Source: Seonamhaeicola aphaedonensis (GTDB lineage Bacteria; Bacteroidota; Bacteroidia; Flavobacteriales; Flavobacteriaceae). From it: a stretch of 64,000 nucleotides of DNA. A model generated the notes under the pieces. That model was not told the origin of the DNA. It did no database searches and was given only the letters and a program-made list of their open reading frames with translations. The DNA is taken from assembly GCF_003386195.1 (NCBI RefSeq), contig NZ_QRDX01000001.1, positions 62,001 to 126,000 on the forward strand, written 5' to 3'. Positions within the stretch are counted from its first letter, which is position 1. Every line of letters begins with the position of its first letter. A program made the position numbers and the translations under genes. This document shows positions 26,332 to 34,417 of the stretch, piece after piece.

Positions 26332-27718
26332 ACAAAATATACTCATTATTGGCGCAGGTCTCTGCGGCTCCCTACTGGCTTTAAGGTTAGGGCAGCGTGG
26401 ATTTAATGTCTCTGTTTATGAAAAACGCCCAGACTTAAGAAAAGTAAATATTAACGCAGGCAGATCTATAAACCTAGCTTTATCAAATCGAGGTATTAAG
26501 GCTATGAAATTGGTTGGATTAGACAGCAAAGTAAAACAGCTTTGTATACCCATGAACGGACGTATGATTCATGATGAGAAAGGTAATACTTTTTTATCAT
26601 CTTATAGCGGACGTGACTATGAATACATCAATTCAATTTCACGAGCCGATTTAAATGCGCTTCTGTTAACCGAAGCCGAAAAACACGAGAATGTAGTAAT
26701 TCATTTTAACAAAAAATGTGAGTCGGTTAACTTTGAAAAAACCACAGCACTTTTCAAAGATTATGAAACCAACACACAATTTATTGAAGATGCTGATGTA
26801 ATTATTGGAACCGATGGTGCTGGTTCGGCTTTACGCAAAAGTTATTATCTAGGGAAAAAGTTTCTGTTTAGCTTTTCGCAAGATTATCTAACGCATGGGT
26901 ATAAAGAATTGTGTATTCTTCCAAAGGGAAAAAATGATTTTAAAATATTTAAAAATGCGCTTCATATTTGGCCTCGAGGTAGTTTTATGCTTATCGCACT
27001 ACCAAATCTAGATGGTAGTTTTACAGTAACTCTTTTCCTAAGTTATAATGAAGGAGTATATAATTTTAACGGCTTAAATACTGATGAAAAAGTGTTGGAG
27101 TTTTTTAAAAAAGAATTTCCAGATGCCCTAGCTCTCATGCCAAATTTATTAGAGGACTTTAATAATAACCCAACTGCGCCTTTAGGAACCGTTAAATGCT
27201 CTCCTTGGCATTATAAAGGGAATACACTTTTAATGGGCGATGCAGCACACGCCATAGTACCGTTTTATGGACAAGGTATGAACGCAAGTTTTGAAGATGT
27301 GGTTGAGTTTGACAACGTTCTGGATAAGAATTTGAACAATTGGAAAGCAATCTTTGAAACCTATGAAAAATCCAGAAAAAAAGATACTGATGCCATTGCA
27401 GACTTAGCCATTGACAATTTTTATGAAATGCGAGACCATGTGGCCAACCCTATTTTTCAGGAAAAGCGTAAATTAGAAATGACTTTAGAAAAGGCATTCC
27501 CCAATGAATATGCATCAAAATATGCTTTGGTTACATTTAATGAAAATTTAGGATATTATGAAGCCATGTTAAAGGGCAGAGCTCAGGATAAAGCGATTTT
27601 AAACTTGTTATCTGAAGGAGAAATTAATGTTAATGATGATTTAAGATCAATTCTAAATAAAATTACAAAAGAAACACAAAAAATTCTAGAAGAAGATAAC
27701 GTTGCCAAATTAAAATAA
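26321..27718 (+). CDS. kmo: Kynurenine 3-monooxygenase
   Basis: FAD-dependent aromatic hydroxylase that uses NADPH and O2 to convert L-kynurenine to 3-hydroxykynurenine. It has 465 residues from ATG 26321, a start that overlaps the kynU stop and puts the FAD-binding motif ILIIGAGLCGSLLALRLGQRG at residues 6-26, as expected. The second FAD motif is TLLMGDAAHAIVPFYGQGMNASFED. The INAGRSINLALSNRG segment is typical of KMO. A longer in-frame extension to 26237 would only add kynU-overlapping sequence and is rejected. The SDR gene follows after 5 bases, so kynU, kmo and the SDR gene form one transcription unit. Confidence 0.95.
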   Translation: MRDKQNILIIGAGLCGSLLALRLGQRGFNVSVYEKRPDLRKVNINAGRSINLALSNRGIKAMKLVGLDSKVKQLCIPMNGRMIHDEKGNTFLSSYSGRDYEYINSISRADLNALLLTEAEKHENVVIHFNKKCESVNFEKTTALFKDYETNTQFIEDADVIIGTDGAGSALRKSYYLGKKFLFSFSQDYLTHGYKELCILPKGKNDFKIFKNALHIWPRGSFMLIALPNLDGSFTVTLFLSYNEGVYNFNGLNTDEKVLEFFKKEFPDALALMPNLLEDFNNNPTAPLGTVKCSPWHYKGNTLLMGDAAHAIVPFYGQGMNASFEDVVEFDNVLDKNLNNWKAIFETYEKSRKKDTDAIADLAIDNFYEMRDHVANPIFQEKRKLEMTLEKAFPNEYASKYALVTFNENLGYYEAMLKGRAQDKAILNLLSEGEINVNDDLRSILNKITKETQKILEEDNVAKLK

Positions 27719-27723
27719 AAACT

Positions 27724-28506
27724 ATGAACCTGAACTTAAACAATAAAAACGCCTTAGTTTGTGGTAGTACGCAAGGCATTGGTAAATCAACTGCTATGTT
27801 ACTCGCTTCTGAAGGTGTAAATGTAACATTGGTTGCTAGAAACAGAGAAAAGCTAAAAGCTGTTTTAACAGAATTACCTAATCAAAAAAATCATAGTTAC
27901 ATTGTGGCCGATTTTTTAAATCCCAGAGAGTTACAAGAGCAGGTCATTAAATTTATTGACAGCAATCATGGTTTTCATATTCTTGTCAATAATACTGGCG
28001 GTCCTAGAAGTGGTGATATTTTAAACGCAAGTTTAGATGAGTTTGAAAATGCCTTCACCATGCACATTAAATGTAATCATGTGTTAGCTCAAGCTACAAT
28101 TCCCTTTATGAAAAAAGAAGGATTTGGTAGGATTGTAAATATCATATCTACTTCAGTAAAAGAACCTATTCCCATGTTAGGTGTTAGCAATACTATTAGA
28201 GGCGCTGTAGGAAATTGGAGTAAAACCTTATCTATGGAAGTAGCTCCTTTTGGTATAACCGTAAATAACGTTCTGCCAGGTTTTACTGAAACCGAACGAT
28301 TAAAAGAGATTATAAATATAAAAGCCATTATTGAAGATAAGACCCCTGAAGAAATGACCGAAACTATGAAAAACTACGCCCCTGCTAAACGTTTTGCTAG
28401 TCCAGAAGAGGTTGCCAATGCTGTAGTTTTCTTGGCGAGTGATTGTGCTAGTTATATTAACGGAATTAACATTCCTGTTGATGGAGGCAGAACAAAAAGT
28501 CTGTAA
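27724..28506 (+). CDS. SDR-family protein with degenerate active site, kynurenine cluster
   Basis: A 260-residue Rossmann-fold protein of the short-chain dehydrogenase family. The cofactor motif is GSTQGIG at residues 14-20, NNTGG at 89-93 and the catalytic-type serine near 142-144. Where classical SDRs have YxxxK, this protein reads SNTIR (155-159), so the catalytic Tyr and Lys are replaced by Ser and Arg. A recognised FabG-like subgroup has this pattern. Its role in the pathway is unknown: it may reduce or rearrange a kynurenine intermediate, or have no redox role. It lies 5 bases after kmo and 135 bases before the dioxygenase gene. Confidence 0.85.
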   Translation: MNLNLNNKNALVCGSTQGIGKSTAMLLASEGVNVTLVARNREKLKAVLTELPNQKNHSYIVADFLNPRELQEQVIKFIDSNHGFHILVNNTGGPRSGDILNASLDEFENAFTMHIKCNHVLAQATIPFMKKEGFGRIVNIISTSVKEPIPMLGVSNTIRGAVGNWSKTLSMEVAPFGITVNNVLPGFTETERLKEIINIKAIIEDKTPEEMTETMKNYAPAKRFASPEEVANAVVFLASDCASYINGINIPVDGGRTKSL

Positions 28507-28592
28507 TTTATATCCATACCCTTACTTAAATACTGAAAATTACCGAAGAAATAGTATATTTAGATAGAACATAATTATTAATAAACTCAAAT

Positions 28593-28624
28593 ACCCAATT
28601 TGGGTTGCTCTCCTTTTCGGAGAG
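28593..28624. promoter_or_regulatory. Two adjacent inverted repeats before the dioxygenase gene
   Basis: ACCCAA-T-TTGGGT (28593-28605) is a perfect palindrome. Two bases later CTCTCC (28608-28613) and GGAGAG (28619-28624) form a 6-base hairpin with a 5-base loop. Both lie in the only sizeable gap inside the kynurenine cluster upstream of the dioxygenase. They could be an operator or an RNA processing/attenuation element; there is no T-run for termination. Confidence 0.4.
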
Positions 28625-28641
28625 ATTAATAGGGGCATCGT

Positions 28642-29166
28642 ATGAGTAAGTTAGTTTCTCCTTTAAATTTTAAAGATTGGATTGAAGAAAATCGTCATCT
28701 ATTAAAACCACCTGTTGGCAATAAATGCATTTGGAAAGACAGTGAATATATTGTAATGGTTGTTGGTGGCCCAAATAACAGAAAGGACTACCACTATAAC
28801 GAAACACCCGAATTTTTCTATCAGATTGAGGGCGATATGGTTTTGAAAATAATCAATAATGGAAAACCTGAAGATGTTCATATAAAGGAAGGTGACATAT
28901 ATCTTTTACCTTCTAAAATTCCACATTCACCTCAGAGAAGGTCTAATACGGTTGGTTTAGTTATTGAATACCCGCGATCTAAAAAAATGAAAGATGCCTT
29001 AGAGTGGTATTGCGAAAACTGTGGCAATCTGCTCTACAGAAAAAAATTCAAACTTGATGATATTGAAACCGATATGCCTGTAATTTTTGACAAGTTTTAT
29101 AACAGTAAAAAGAAACGTACTTGTAAAAAATGTGGAACCAAAATGGAGCCCCCTAAAAAAATATAA
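28642..29166 (+). CDS. 3-hydroxyanthranilate 3,4-dioxygenase
   Basis: Cupin dioxygenase of 174 residues that opens 3-hydroxyanthranilate to 2-amino-3-carboxymuconate semialdehyde (ACMS). The catalytic iron ligands His51, Glu57 and His95 are present at the same numbering as in characterised bacterial enzymes, as are the substrate-contact arginines 47 and 99. A second rubredoxin-like iron site is formed by Cys124, Cys127, Cys161 and Cys164 (CENC, CKKC), typical of the bacterial form. It belongs to the kynurenine cluster, with the ACMS decarboxylase gene 99 bases downstream. Confidence 0.95.
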   Translation: MSKLVSPLNFKDWIEENRHLLKPPVGNKCIWKDSEYIVMVVGGPNNRKDYHYNETPEFFYQIEGDMVLKIINNGKPEDVHIKEGDIYLLPSKIPHSPQRRSNTVGLVIEYPRSKKMKDALEWYCENCGNLLYRKKFKLDDIETDMPVIFDKFYNSKKKRTCKKCGTKMEPPKKI

Positions 29167-29265
29167 ACTACAAAATTGTGAAGTTCCTCATTAGGAGGAA
29201 GTATTACTAAGTAATCTCCAAACTATAAAAAGACCACCACAGCTTAAGCCCTGTAATCAGAAAAA

Positions 29266-30351
29266 ATGGAAAAGCGTAAACTTAGAATAAACGGTCATTC
29301 TCACCTACTTCCTTACCCAGAGGAAATTCCTGAATTTATGCAGGAAAAGGGGATTTTTTGGGTAGATAAGGACAGAAAGTTTATGCTTCAAAAAGATTGG
29401 AAGCGTCCTGTTACAGATTCTAGTTTTTTCCTCAACGAAAAGTTAGAATGGATGGAACGTAACAAAATAGATCATGCTGTGGTTTTAAATCTTTCGCAAT
29501 TGTATGGCAATGGCTTACGCGTTGAGGAAATGAAAAAGGCTTTACGTTTTCAAAACGATTTTAATGCCAGAATTCAGCATGAACACCCAAGTAAATTTAC
29601 CTGTGGTTTTGTAGTTCATCCCGGTTTTTTAAGAAGCGCTTGTTGGGAAATTGAACGTTGCGTGGAAGAACATGATTTACAACTCCTTTGTTTACCAACG
29701 CACTACATGGACACCATTGGTACTTGGCGTTGTATTTATGATGAAGAAAACGAACCGATTTTTGAATTGGCCAACAAATACAATTTAGCAGTAGAAATTC
29801 ATCCGTATGATGGCGAGAAATTTATTAAGTTAGAAAATACTTCCTGGAGGTTTCACTTAATATGGATGTTGGCGCAATGTGCTGATGCCTACCATTTTTT
29901 AACTCTAAACGGTTATCAAGATAAGTATCCAAACATGCGCACCTGTTTTGCTCATGGTGGACAGTTAGCACAAATAAATATAGGAAGACGTATTCAAGGC
30001 TTTGATGGCAGACCCGATTTATTTGAAGGCAAACACCACCCCAGAAAGGCTGTTGGACATAAAAACATTTTCTTTGATACCTTAGTACATGATACTGGTA
30101 GTTTAGAATTACTTATCAAAAATCATAGTTCAAAACAAGTTTTAATGGGTCTTGATGACCCTTACCCTTTGGGGGAAATGGAAAGTAAATCTCAGTCATC
30201 TTATCCTGGAAAGATTTTAGATTTAGCCTTAAAGCGAAATATCATTAATCAAGATGAATATGATGCTATTTGGGAAAACAATGTTATACAGTGGCTTTGT
30301 GGTGAAAACACATCTGCTAAAGAAAAATTAATTAATAGAATATTAGCTTAA
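29266..30351 (+). CDS. 2-amino-3-carboxymuconate-6-semialdehyde decarboxylase
   Basis: Amidohydrolase-family decarboxylase (ACMSD) of 361 residues. It removes CO2 from ACMS to give 2-aminomuconate semialdehyde, diverting flux from quinolinate. Zinc-site residues are His11 and His13 (HSH), a His in VEIHPYDGE, a His in FAHGGQLAQ and the Asp of GLDDPYPLGEM. It is slightly longer than typical ACMSD (about 330-340), mainly at the N-terminus (WVDKDRKFMLQKDW). It is the last gene of the kynurenine cluster; the aldehyde dehydrogenase and deaminase for the next steps are not in the window. Confidence 0.93.
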   Translation: MEKRKLRINGHSHLLPYPEEIPEFMQEKGIFWVDKDRKFMLQKDWKRPVTDSSFFLNEKLEWMERNKIDHAVVLNLSQLYGNGLRVEEMKKALRFQNDFNARIQHEHPSKFTCGFVVHPGFLRSACWEIERCVEEHDLQLLCLPTHYMDTIGTWRCIYDEENEPIFELANKYNLAVEIHPYDGEKFIKLENTSWRFHLIWMLAQCADAYHFLTLNGYQDKYPNMRTCFAHGGQLAQINIGRRIQGFDGRPDLFEGKHHPRKAVGHKNIFFDTLVHDTGSLELLIKNHSSKQVLMGLDDPYPLGEMESKSQSSYPGKILDLALKRNIINQDEYDAIWENNVIQWLCGENTSAKEKLINRILA

Positions 30352-30407
30352 TTTCATTTTTTTAATTCTTTAAAAAATACATTTTCCTTTATAATACAAA
30401 ATTTCAA

Positions 30408-33266
30408 TTAGTTAGTTTCCTCCTTTGATTCAGGTAATAATTTGGCTATCAAACTTGGCTCACTTATATATTTCTTTGCTACTTTATTAACAATTTTAGT
30501 AGTTATTAACGCAATATTTTCTTCATAATCATCAATACCTTTATCAAAAGTTTTATTCCAAAACACTCTATTATACATATGGTTAAGCCAAAACCCATTC
30601 GTCTCTAAACTTTTCTTTCTGTTTAATAACCAGTTTTTCTTCACATTCTCAACTTCTTTTTTTGTTACTCCCTTTTTTATAAGTTGTTTTAAAACCGATA
30701 AGCTTTCTTTTTCTAAAGCATCTATATTTTCGGGAGCACAAGAAAACGTAATACCTCCAGTATACCTAGAGTAAGGCCTTCCTATATGTCCAAATTTTGC
30801 TCTAACAGAATAAACTTTTCCTTCTTCTTCACGAATTCTATCCCGTAAATGTGATTCAAAAATTTGTCCAAAAACTTTTAGGGCTTCTCCTTCTTTTCTT
30901 ATGTGCTTTGCTTCTTTAGTAAATTCTATTATTAAGTTAGCCTTATCTTCTAAACCTTTGTAAACTTCTACACGCTCACCAGAGAGTATGTTCTTGTAAG
31001 TAGACAATGTATATTGTTCACGTTTTTCTGTACTTGGTAACGATGCCAAGTACTTTTCTATGTAATGTTTTAAAATATCTTCATCAAAATCACCAATAAA
31101 GAAAAAATTAAAATCTCCTGCATTTTCAAAGCGATTAGTATAAGCACTGTATAAATCTGAATAAGGTACAGAATCTAACAACTTTTCCATATTATCTCCT
31201 TCATTGATATCAAAATATCTCGGGTTATCTATATTTTTTAATTTATTGATTGTACTGGAAAATATATTATCTGGACTTAATTTTCTGTTTTTAAGAACAG
31301 CCTTAATTTTGTCAACATACGTTAAATACATAGCTTCATCATTATTAACAGCCGTAAAGTTTAAGTATATTAATTTGAATAAGGTCTCTAAATCTGTTGT
31401 TCTACAGCCCCCATTTAACCCCTCTTCATAAGTTGATATGTATGGAGATACATTAACTTTTTTTCCACTCAAAACTTTAGACAATTCATAACTTTTAAAC
31501 CCGCCAATACCAGCAACCGTAACAATTGACATATGTCCAATTCTTTTAACATCTTCATCATTAAACACCGAAGTTCCTCCATAACTATATGCCTTAAAAC
31601 CAACTTGTTCTTTATCGAAATCCGTTTTTTTGTAAAATACCTTTGCTCCATTGCTGAGTTCTAATTTCTTAATACCATGCATGGTATCCTCTTCTAAAAC
31701 AATATTTCCGTTTGGTCTAATCTCCTCTAAAAGTTCATTTTCTATTTTTTGGGGTTTATATGCTGTAATTGTGGTATCTATTTCTGTTAGTGAAAGTACT
31801 TTAAGCAGTGTGCTATTATTTGGGAGCACAAAATCCTCCTTTTCTGGAGCAGTTATTATCAATGCTCTATTGTCTTTATGGTAAATAGAGTTAAACATAG
31901 TATTAACTTCTTTAATGGTTATTTGAGGAATCATTGATTTATGAAAATTATAATACCAATCGTTAGAGTAAAGCACCCCGTCTCCTTTAAATTCTTCCTT
32001 TAAAAGACTAAGATAACGACTGGAATACCAATCATTTTTACCTTCTAAAAATGACTCATTGTTGGCCAACATATCATTTTTTATTCTATTAAACTCTTCT
32101 TCATTAAACCCAAAACGTTTAACCCGCTCTAATTCTAAAACCATATGTTTAAGCGCATTTTCAATTTCAGTTTCTTTGACATAAGCCCCTATTGAAAAAT
32201 GATAATGATAATTACTTATTGTAGAATTTACTGTTACTACGGCGGTAATAAAAGGAGGCGAATTGCTATTAGACAATTCAACAAGCCTATTATTAATCAT
32301 TCTTAGCATCATTCCTGCTATTATGCTATTTTTTTGATGACCCATGAGCACAGTTTTTTTCCTTTTAGGGTATTTATCATAAAAGCTAAGCATTAAATTA
32401 GTCAAGGTTTTTTCTTTATCTGTAATAACTTTAACACGGGTTTGACTATGATAAGGTACAGTATCATAATTTTTTATAGGCTTTTCAATATCAGGATTAC
32501 GTAATGAAGAAAAATGTGCTTTTATTTTATTTTCAACGTAAGAGGCATCTAAATCTCCAACAACCACAATTCCCATTAAGTTAGGGCGGTACCAATCTTT
32601 ATAAAATCTGCGTAAATCATCCGTTTTGAAATTTTTAATATTCTCAATTTTATCATCAGAAAAATATTTTAACTGTTGCATACCTTCATACAGAAAAATT
32701 GCGGTTTCTTTTCCAATACGATAATTACTACCAAGCCTTCCTCTAAATTCTTCTAATACCACAGGACGTTCATCGTTTATAGCATCATCTTTAAGTACTA
32801 TGTTATGTGCCCAATCTTCTATAATCTGAAATGCCTTATCTATTTTCTTTAAGTCTTTACTTGGTACTTTTAATTTATAAACTGTTTCATCAAATCCTGT
32901 ATGAGCATTAAGGTCTGCTCCAAACTTCATCCCAATACTTTCTATATACTTTACCAGTTTGTCCTTCTTGAAATTTTTAGTACCGTTGAAACCCATATGC
33001 TCTAGCAAATGTGCCAATCCTTGCTGAGAATTGTCCTCTTGTAAATGTCCTGCCTTAACTATTAAATTTATATAAGCGGTCTCTTTAGGTCTATCATTTT
33101 CTTTAATGTAATACTTCAATCCGTTTAAAAGTTCTCCTCTAATAGCTGTTGAGTCTTTGGGGATTTCACTTTCTAAGTCATACGTAAATACCTCTGTTCT
33201 ATCAGATTCTTGAGCACTTATTATAATAGAAATAAATAATAAATAAATTGTTAAGTGGTATTTCAT
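30408..33266 (-). CDS. M16-family zinc metallopeptidase (exported)
   Basis: A 952-residue two-lobed insulinase-type peptidase with a signal peptide (residues 1-18, ending IISAQ). The inverted zinc motif HLLEH is at residues 86-90, inside GLAHLLEHMGFNGTKNF. A Glu some 75-80 residues later (DERPVVLEEFRGRLG region) supplies the third ligand. The C-terminal half carries the inactive M16 repeat with the expected R/Y region (GKVYSVRAKFG). It probably degrades peptides in the periplasm. It is a single gene, convergent with the ACMSD gene and divergent from the O-methyltransferase gene. Confidence 0.92.
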   Translation of the reverse strand: MKYHLTIYLLFISIIISAQESDRTEVFTYDLESEIPKDSTAIRGELLNGLKYYIKENDRPKETAYINLIVKAGHLQEDNSQQGLAHLLEHMGFNGTKNFKKDKLVKYIESIGMKFGADLNAHTGFDETVYKLKVPSKDLKKIDKAFQIIEDWAHNIVLKDDAINDERPVVLEEFRGRLGSNYRIGKETAIFLYEGMQQLKYFSDDKIENIKNFKTDDLRRFYKDWYRPNLMGIVVVGDLDASYVENKIKAHFSSLRNPDIEKPIKNYDTVPYHSQTRVKVITDKEKTLTNLMLSFYDKYPKRKKTVLMGHQKNSIIAGMMLRMINNRLVELSNSNSPPFITAVVTVNSTISNYHYHFSIGAYVKETEIENALKHMVLELERVKRFGFNEEEFNRIKNDMLANNESFLEGKNDWYSSRYLSLLKEEFKGDGVLYSNDWYYNFHKSMIPQITIKEVNTMFNSIYHKDNRALIITAPEKEDFVLPNNSTLLKVLSLTEIDTTITAYKPQKIENELLEEIRPNGNIVLEEDTMHGIKKLELSNGAKVFYKKTDFDKEQVGFKAYSYGGTSVFNDEDVKRIGHMSIVTVAGIGGFKSYELSKVLSGKKVNVSPYISTYEEGLNGGCRTTDLETLFKLIYLNFTAVNNDEAMYLTYVDKIKAVLKNRKLSPDNIFSSTINKLKNIDNPRYFDINEGDNMEKLLDSVPYSDLYSAYTNRFENAGDFNFFFIGDFDEDILKHYIEKYLASLPSTEKREQYTLSTYKNILSGERVEVYKGLEDKANLIIEFTKEAKHIRKEGEALKVFGQIFESHLRDRIREEEGKVYSVRAKFGHIGRPYSRYTGGITFSCAPENIDALEKESLSVLKQLIKKGVTKKEVENVKKNWLLNRKKSLETNGFWLNHMYNRVFWNKTFDKGIDDYEENIALITTKIVNKVAKKYISEPSLIAKLLPESKEETN

Positions 33267-33401
33267 AATCTTAGATTAATTGGATATTTCTATAATTTAC
33301 AAGTTAGCATTAAATTTGTAATAAAAATTTCACGAGTAATCATTTTTAACATATAATTTTATTTTTTTGTAAAAACAATACAGTTGATTTAAGAAAAATT
33401 T

Positions 33402-34049
33402 ATGCACTTTATACCAGAAAAATTAGATGATTATATAGTAGTTCATTCCGAAAATGAGCCCGAATTGTTACAACAGCTAAACAGAGAAACCTATCAAAAA
33501 ATTCTACAACCGCGTATGCTAAGTGGGCATTACCAGGGCAGATTATTAAGTATGATTTCCAAACTGGTTAACCCGAAAAATATTTTAGAAATAGGAACTT
33601 ATACTGGCTATTCTGCTATTTGTTTAGCGGAAGGCATACAAACTAGAGGCGAGTTACATACCATTGATATCAATGAGGAATTGTACGATTTTCAAAGAAA
33701 GTATTTTGACAAATCTGGTTATGGTAATCAAATTGTTCAACACACAGGAAATGCTCTAGAAATAATTCCAGAGCTAAATAAAACCTTCGATCTTGTTTTT
33801 ATTGATGCCGATAAAGATAATTACCCTAATTACTATGAATTAATTATTGAAAAACTAAACCCTGGAGGTATTATTTTATCTGATAATGTTTTATGGAGCG
33901 GTAAGGTCATAGAAGAATTAAAGCCAGATGATGAAGACACCAAAGCTTTAATTGAATACAATAAAATGTTGAAGGAAGACCCAAGAATTGAAACGGTAAT
34001 ATTACCTATTAGAGACGGACTAACTATTAGCAGAAAATTAGGTAATTAA
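33402..34049 (+). CDS. Class I SAM-dependent O-methyltransferase
   Basis: A 215-residue cytoplasmic enzyme of the caffeoyl-CoA/catechol O-methyltransferase-like family. The SAM-binding motif ILEIGTYTGYSA is at residues 61-72. The metal-binding region DLVFIDADKDNY at 130-141 contributes Asp135 and Asp137, followed by GGIILSDNVLWSG. Members methylate a hydroxyl on an aromatic substrate with a divalent metal; the substrate here is unknown. Its stop codon overlaps that of the convergent tat gene by 4 bases. No promoter was recognised upstream. Confidence 0.9.
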   Translation: MHFIPEKLDDYIVVHSENEPELLQQLNRETYQKILQPRMLSGHYQGRLLSMISKLVNPKNILEIGTYTGYSAICLAEGIQTRGELHTIDINEELYDFQRKYFDKSGYGNQIVQHTGNALEIIPELNKTFDLVFIDADKDNYPNYYELIIEKLNPGGIILSDNVLWSGKVIEELKPDDEDTKALIEYNKMLKEDPRIETVILPIRDGLTISRKLGN

Positions 34050-34333
34050 AACTTACGCTTTACAGAACCAGTAAAATCCTCTAAATCGTCTTTTACTTTA
34101 TCAAGTTCATTCTTAACATCTTTTGTTATGCTGGTATCAATGCCATGATTTTCGGCACTTTTAGTTATTTCGTGTTTAATATCGTTTGTAGCATCCTTAA
34201 GTGTGCGCATACCTTTACCCAAACCACGAGCAATTTCTGGTAGCTTATCAGCTCCAAAAACCATTATAACAATGAACAGAATAAATGCTATTTCTGCACC
34301 GCTAATGAATAAAAATGTAGGTTGATAAATCAC
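34046..34333 (-). CDS. Twin-arginine translocase TatA/TatB family protein
   Basis: A small Tat component of 95 residues from a GTG start at 34333. One transmembrane helix spans about residues 5-26 (FLFISGAEIAFILFIVIMVFGADKLP), followed by an amphipathic helix (EIARGLGKGMRTLKDA) and a charged tail. Such proteins form the pore or receptor for export of folded proteins. I reject the in-frame ATG at 34384: it falls in the loop of the upstream M1 gene's terminator and upstream of a promoter (TTTG-N23-TATATTTG) that would start transcription almost at the GTG. TatA versus TatB cannot be decided here. tatC is not in the window. Confidence 0.85.
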   Translation of the reverse strand: MIYQPTFLFISGAEIAFILFIVIMVFGADKLPEIARGLGKGMRTLKDATNDIKHEITKSAENHGIDTSITKDVKNELDKVKDDLEDFTGSVKRKF

Positions 34334-34337
34334 AGTA

Positions 34338-34372
34338 CAAATATAGGAAGTTGTTTTTATTATATAAACAAA
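34338..34372 (-). promoter_or_regulatory. Promoter of the tatA/B gene
   Basis: On the minus strand TTTG (34372-34369), a 23-base spacer and TATATTTG (34345-34338) match the flavobacterial consensus. The expected start of transcription is about 34331, almost at the GTG start codon, giving a leaderless or nearly leaderless message. Confidence 0.55.
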
Positions 34373-34395
34373 AAAGGTTGGCATTAAACCAACCT
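34369..34395 (-). terminator. Terminator of the M1 peptidase gene
   Basis: On the minus strand AGGTTGG (34395-34389), a 7-base loop and CCAACCT (34381-34375) form a perfect stem followed by TTTTTT. It lies 23 bases after the M1 stop; its T-run overlaps the -33 element of the tat promoter. Confidence 0.85.
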
Positions 34396-34417
34396 AATTA
34401 TATTTTTAAAATGCTTT

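Noticed and set aside
34046-34049. Convergent stop-codon overlap (also at 55954-55957)
   Set aside because: Four-base overlaps between convergent genes are common in compact genomes and need no special explanation.
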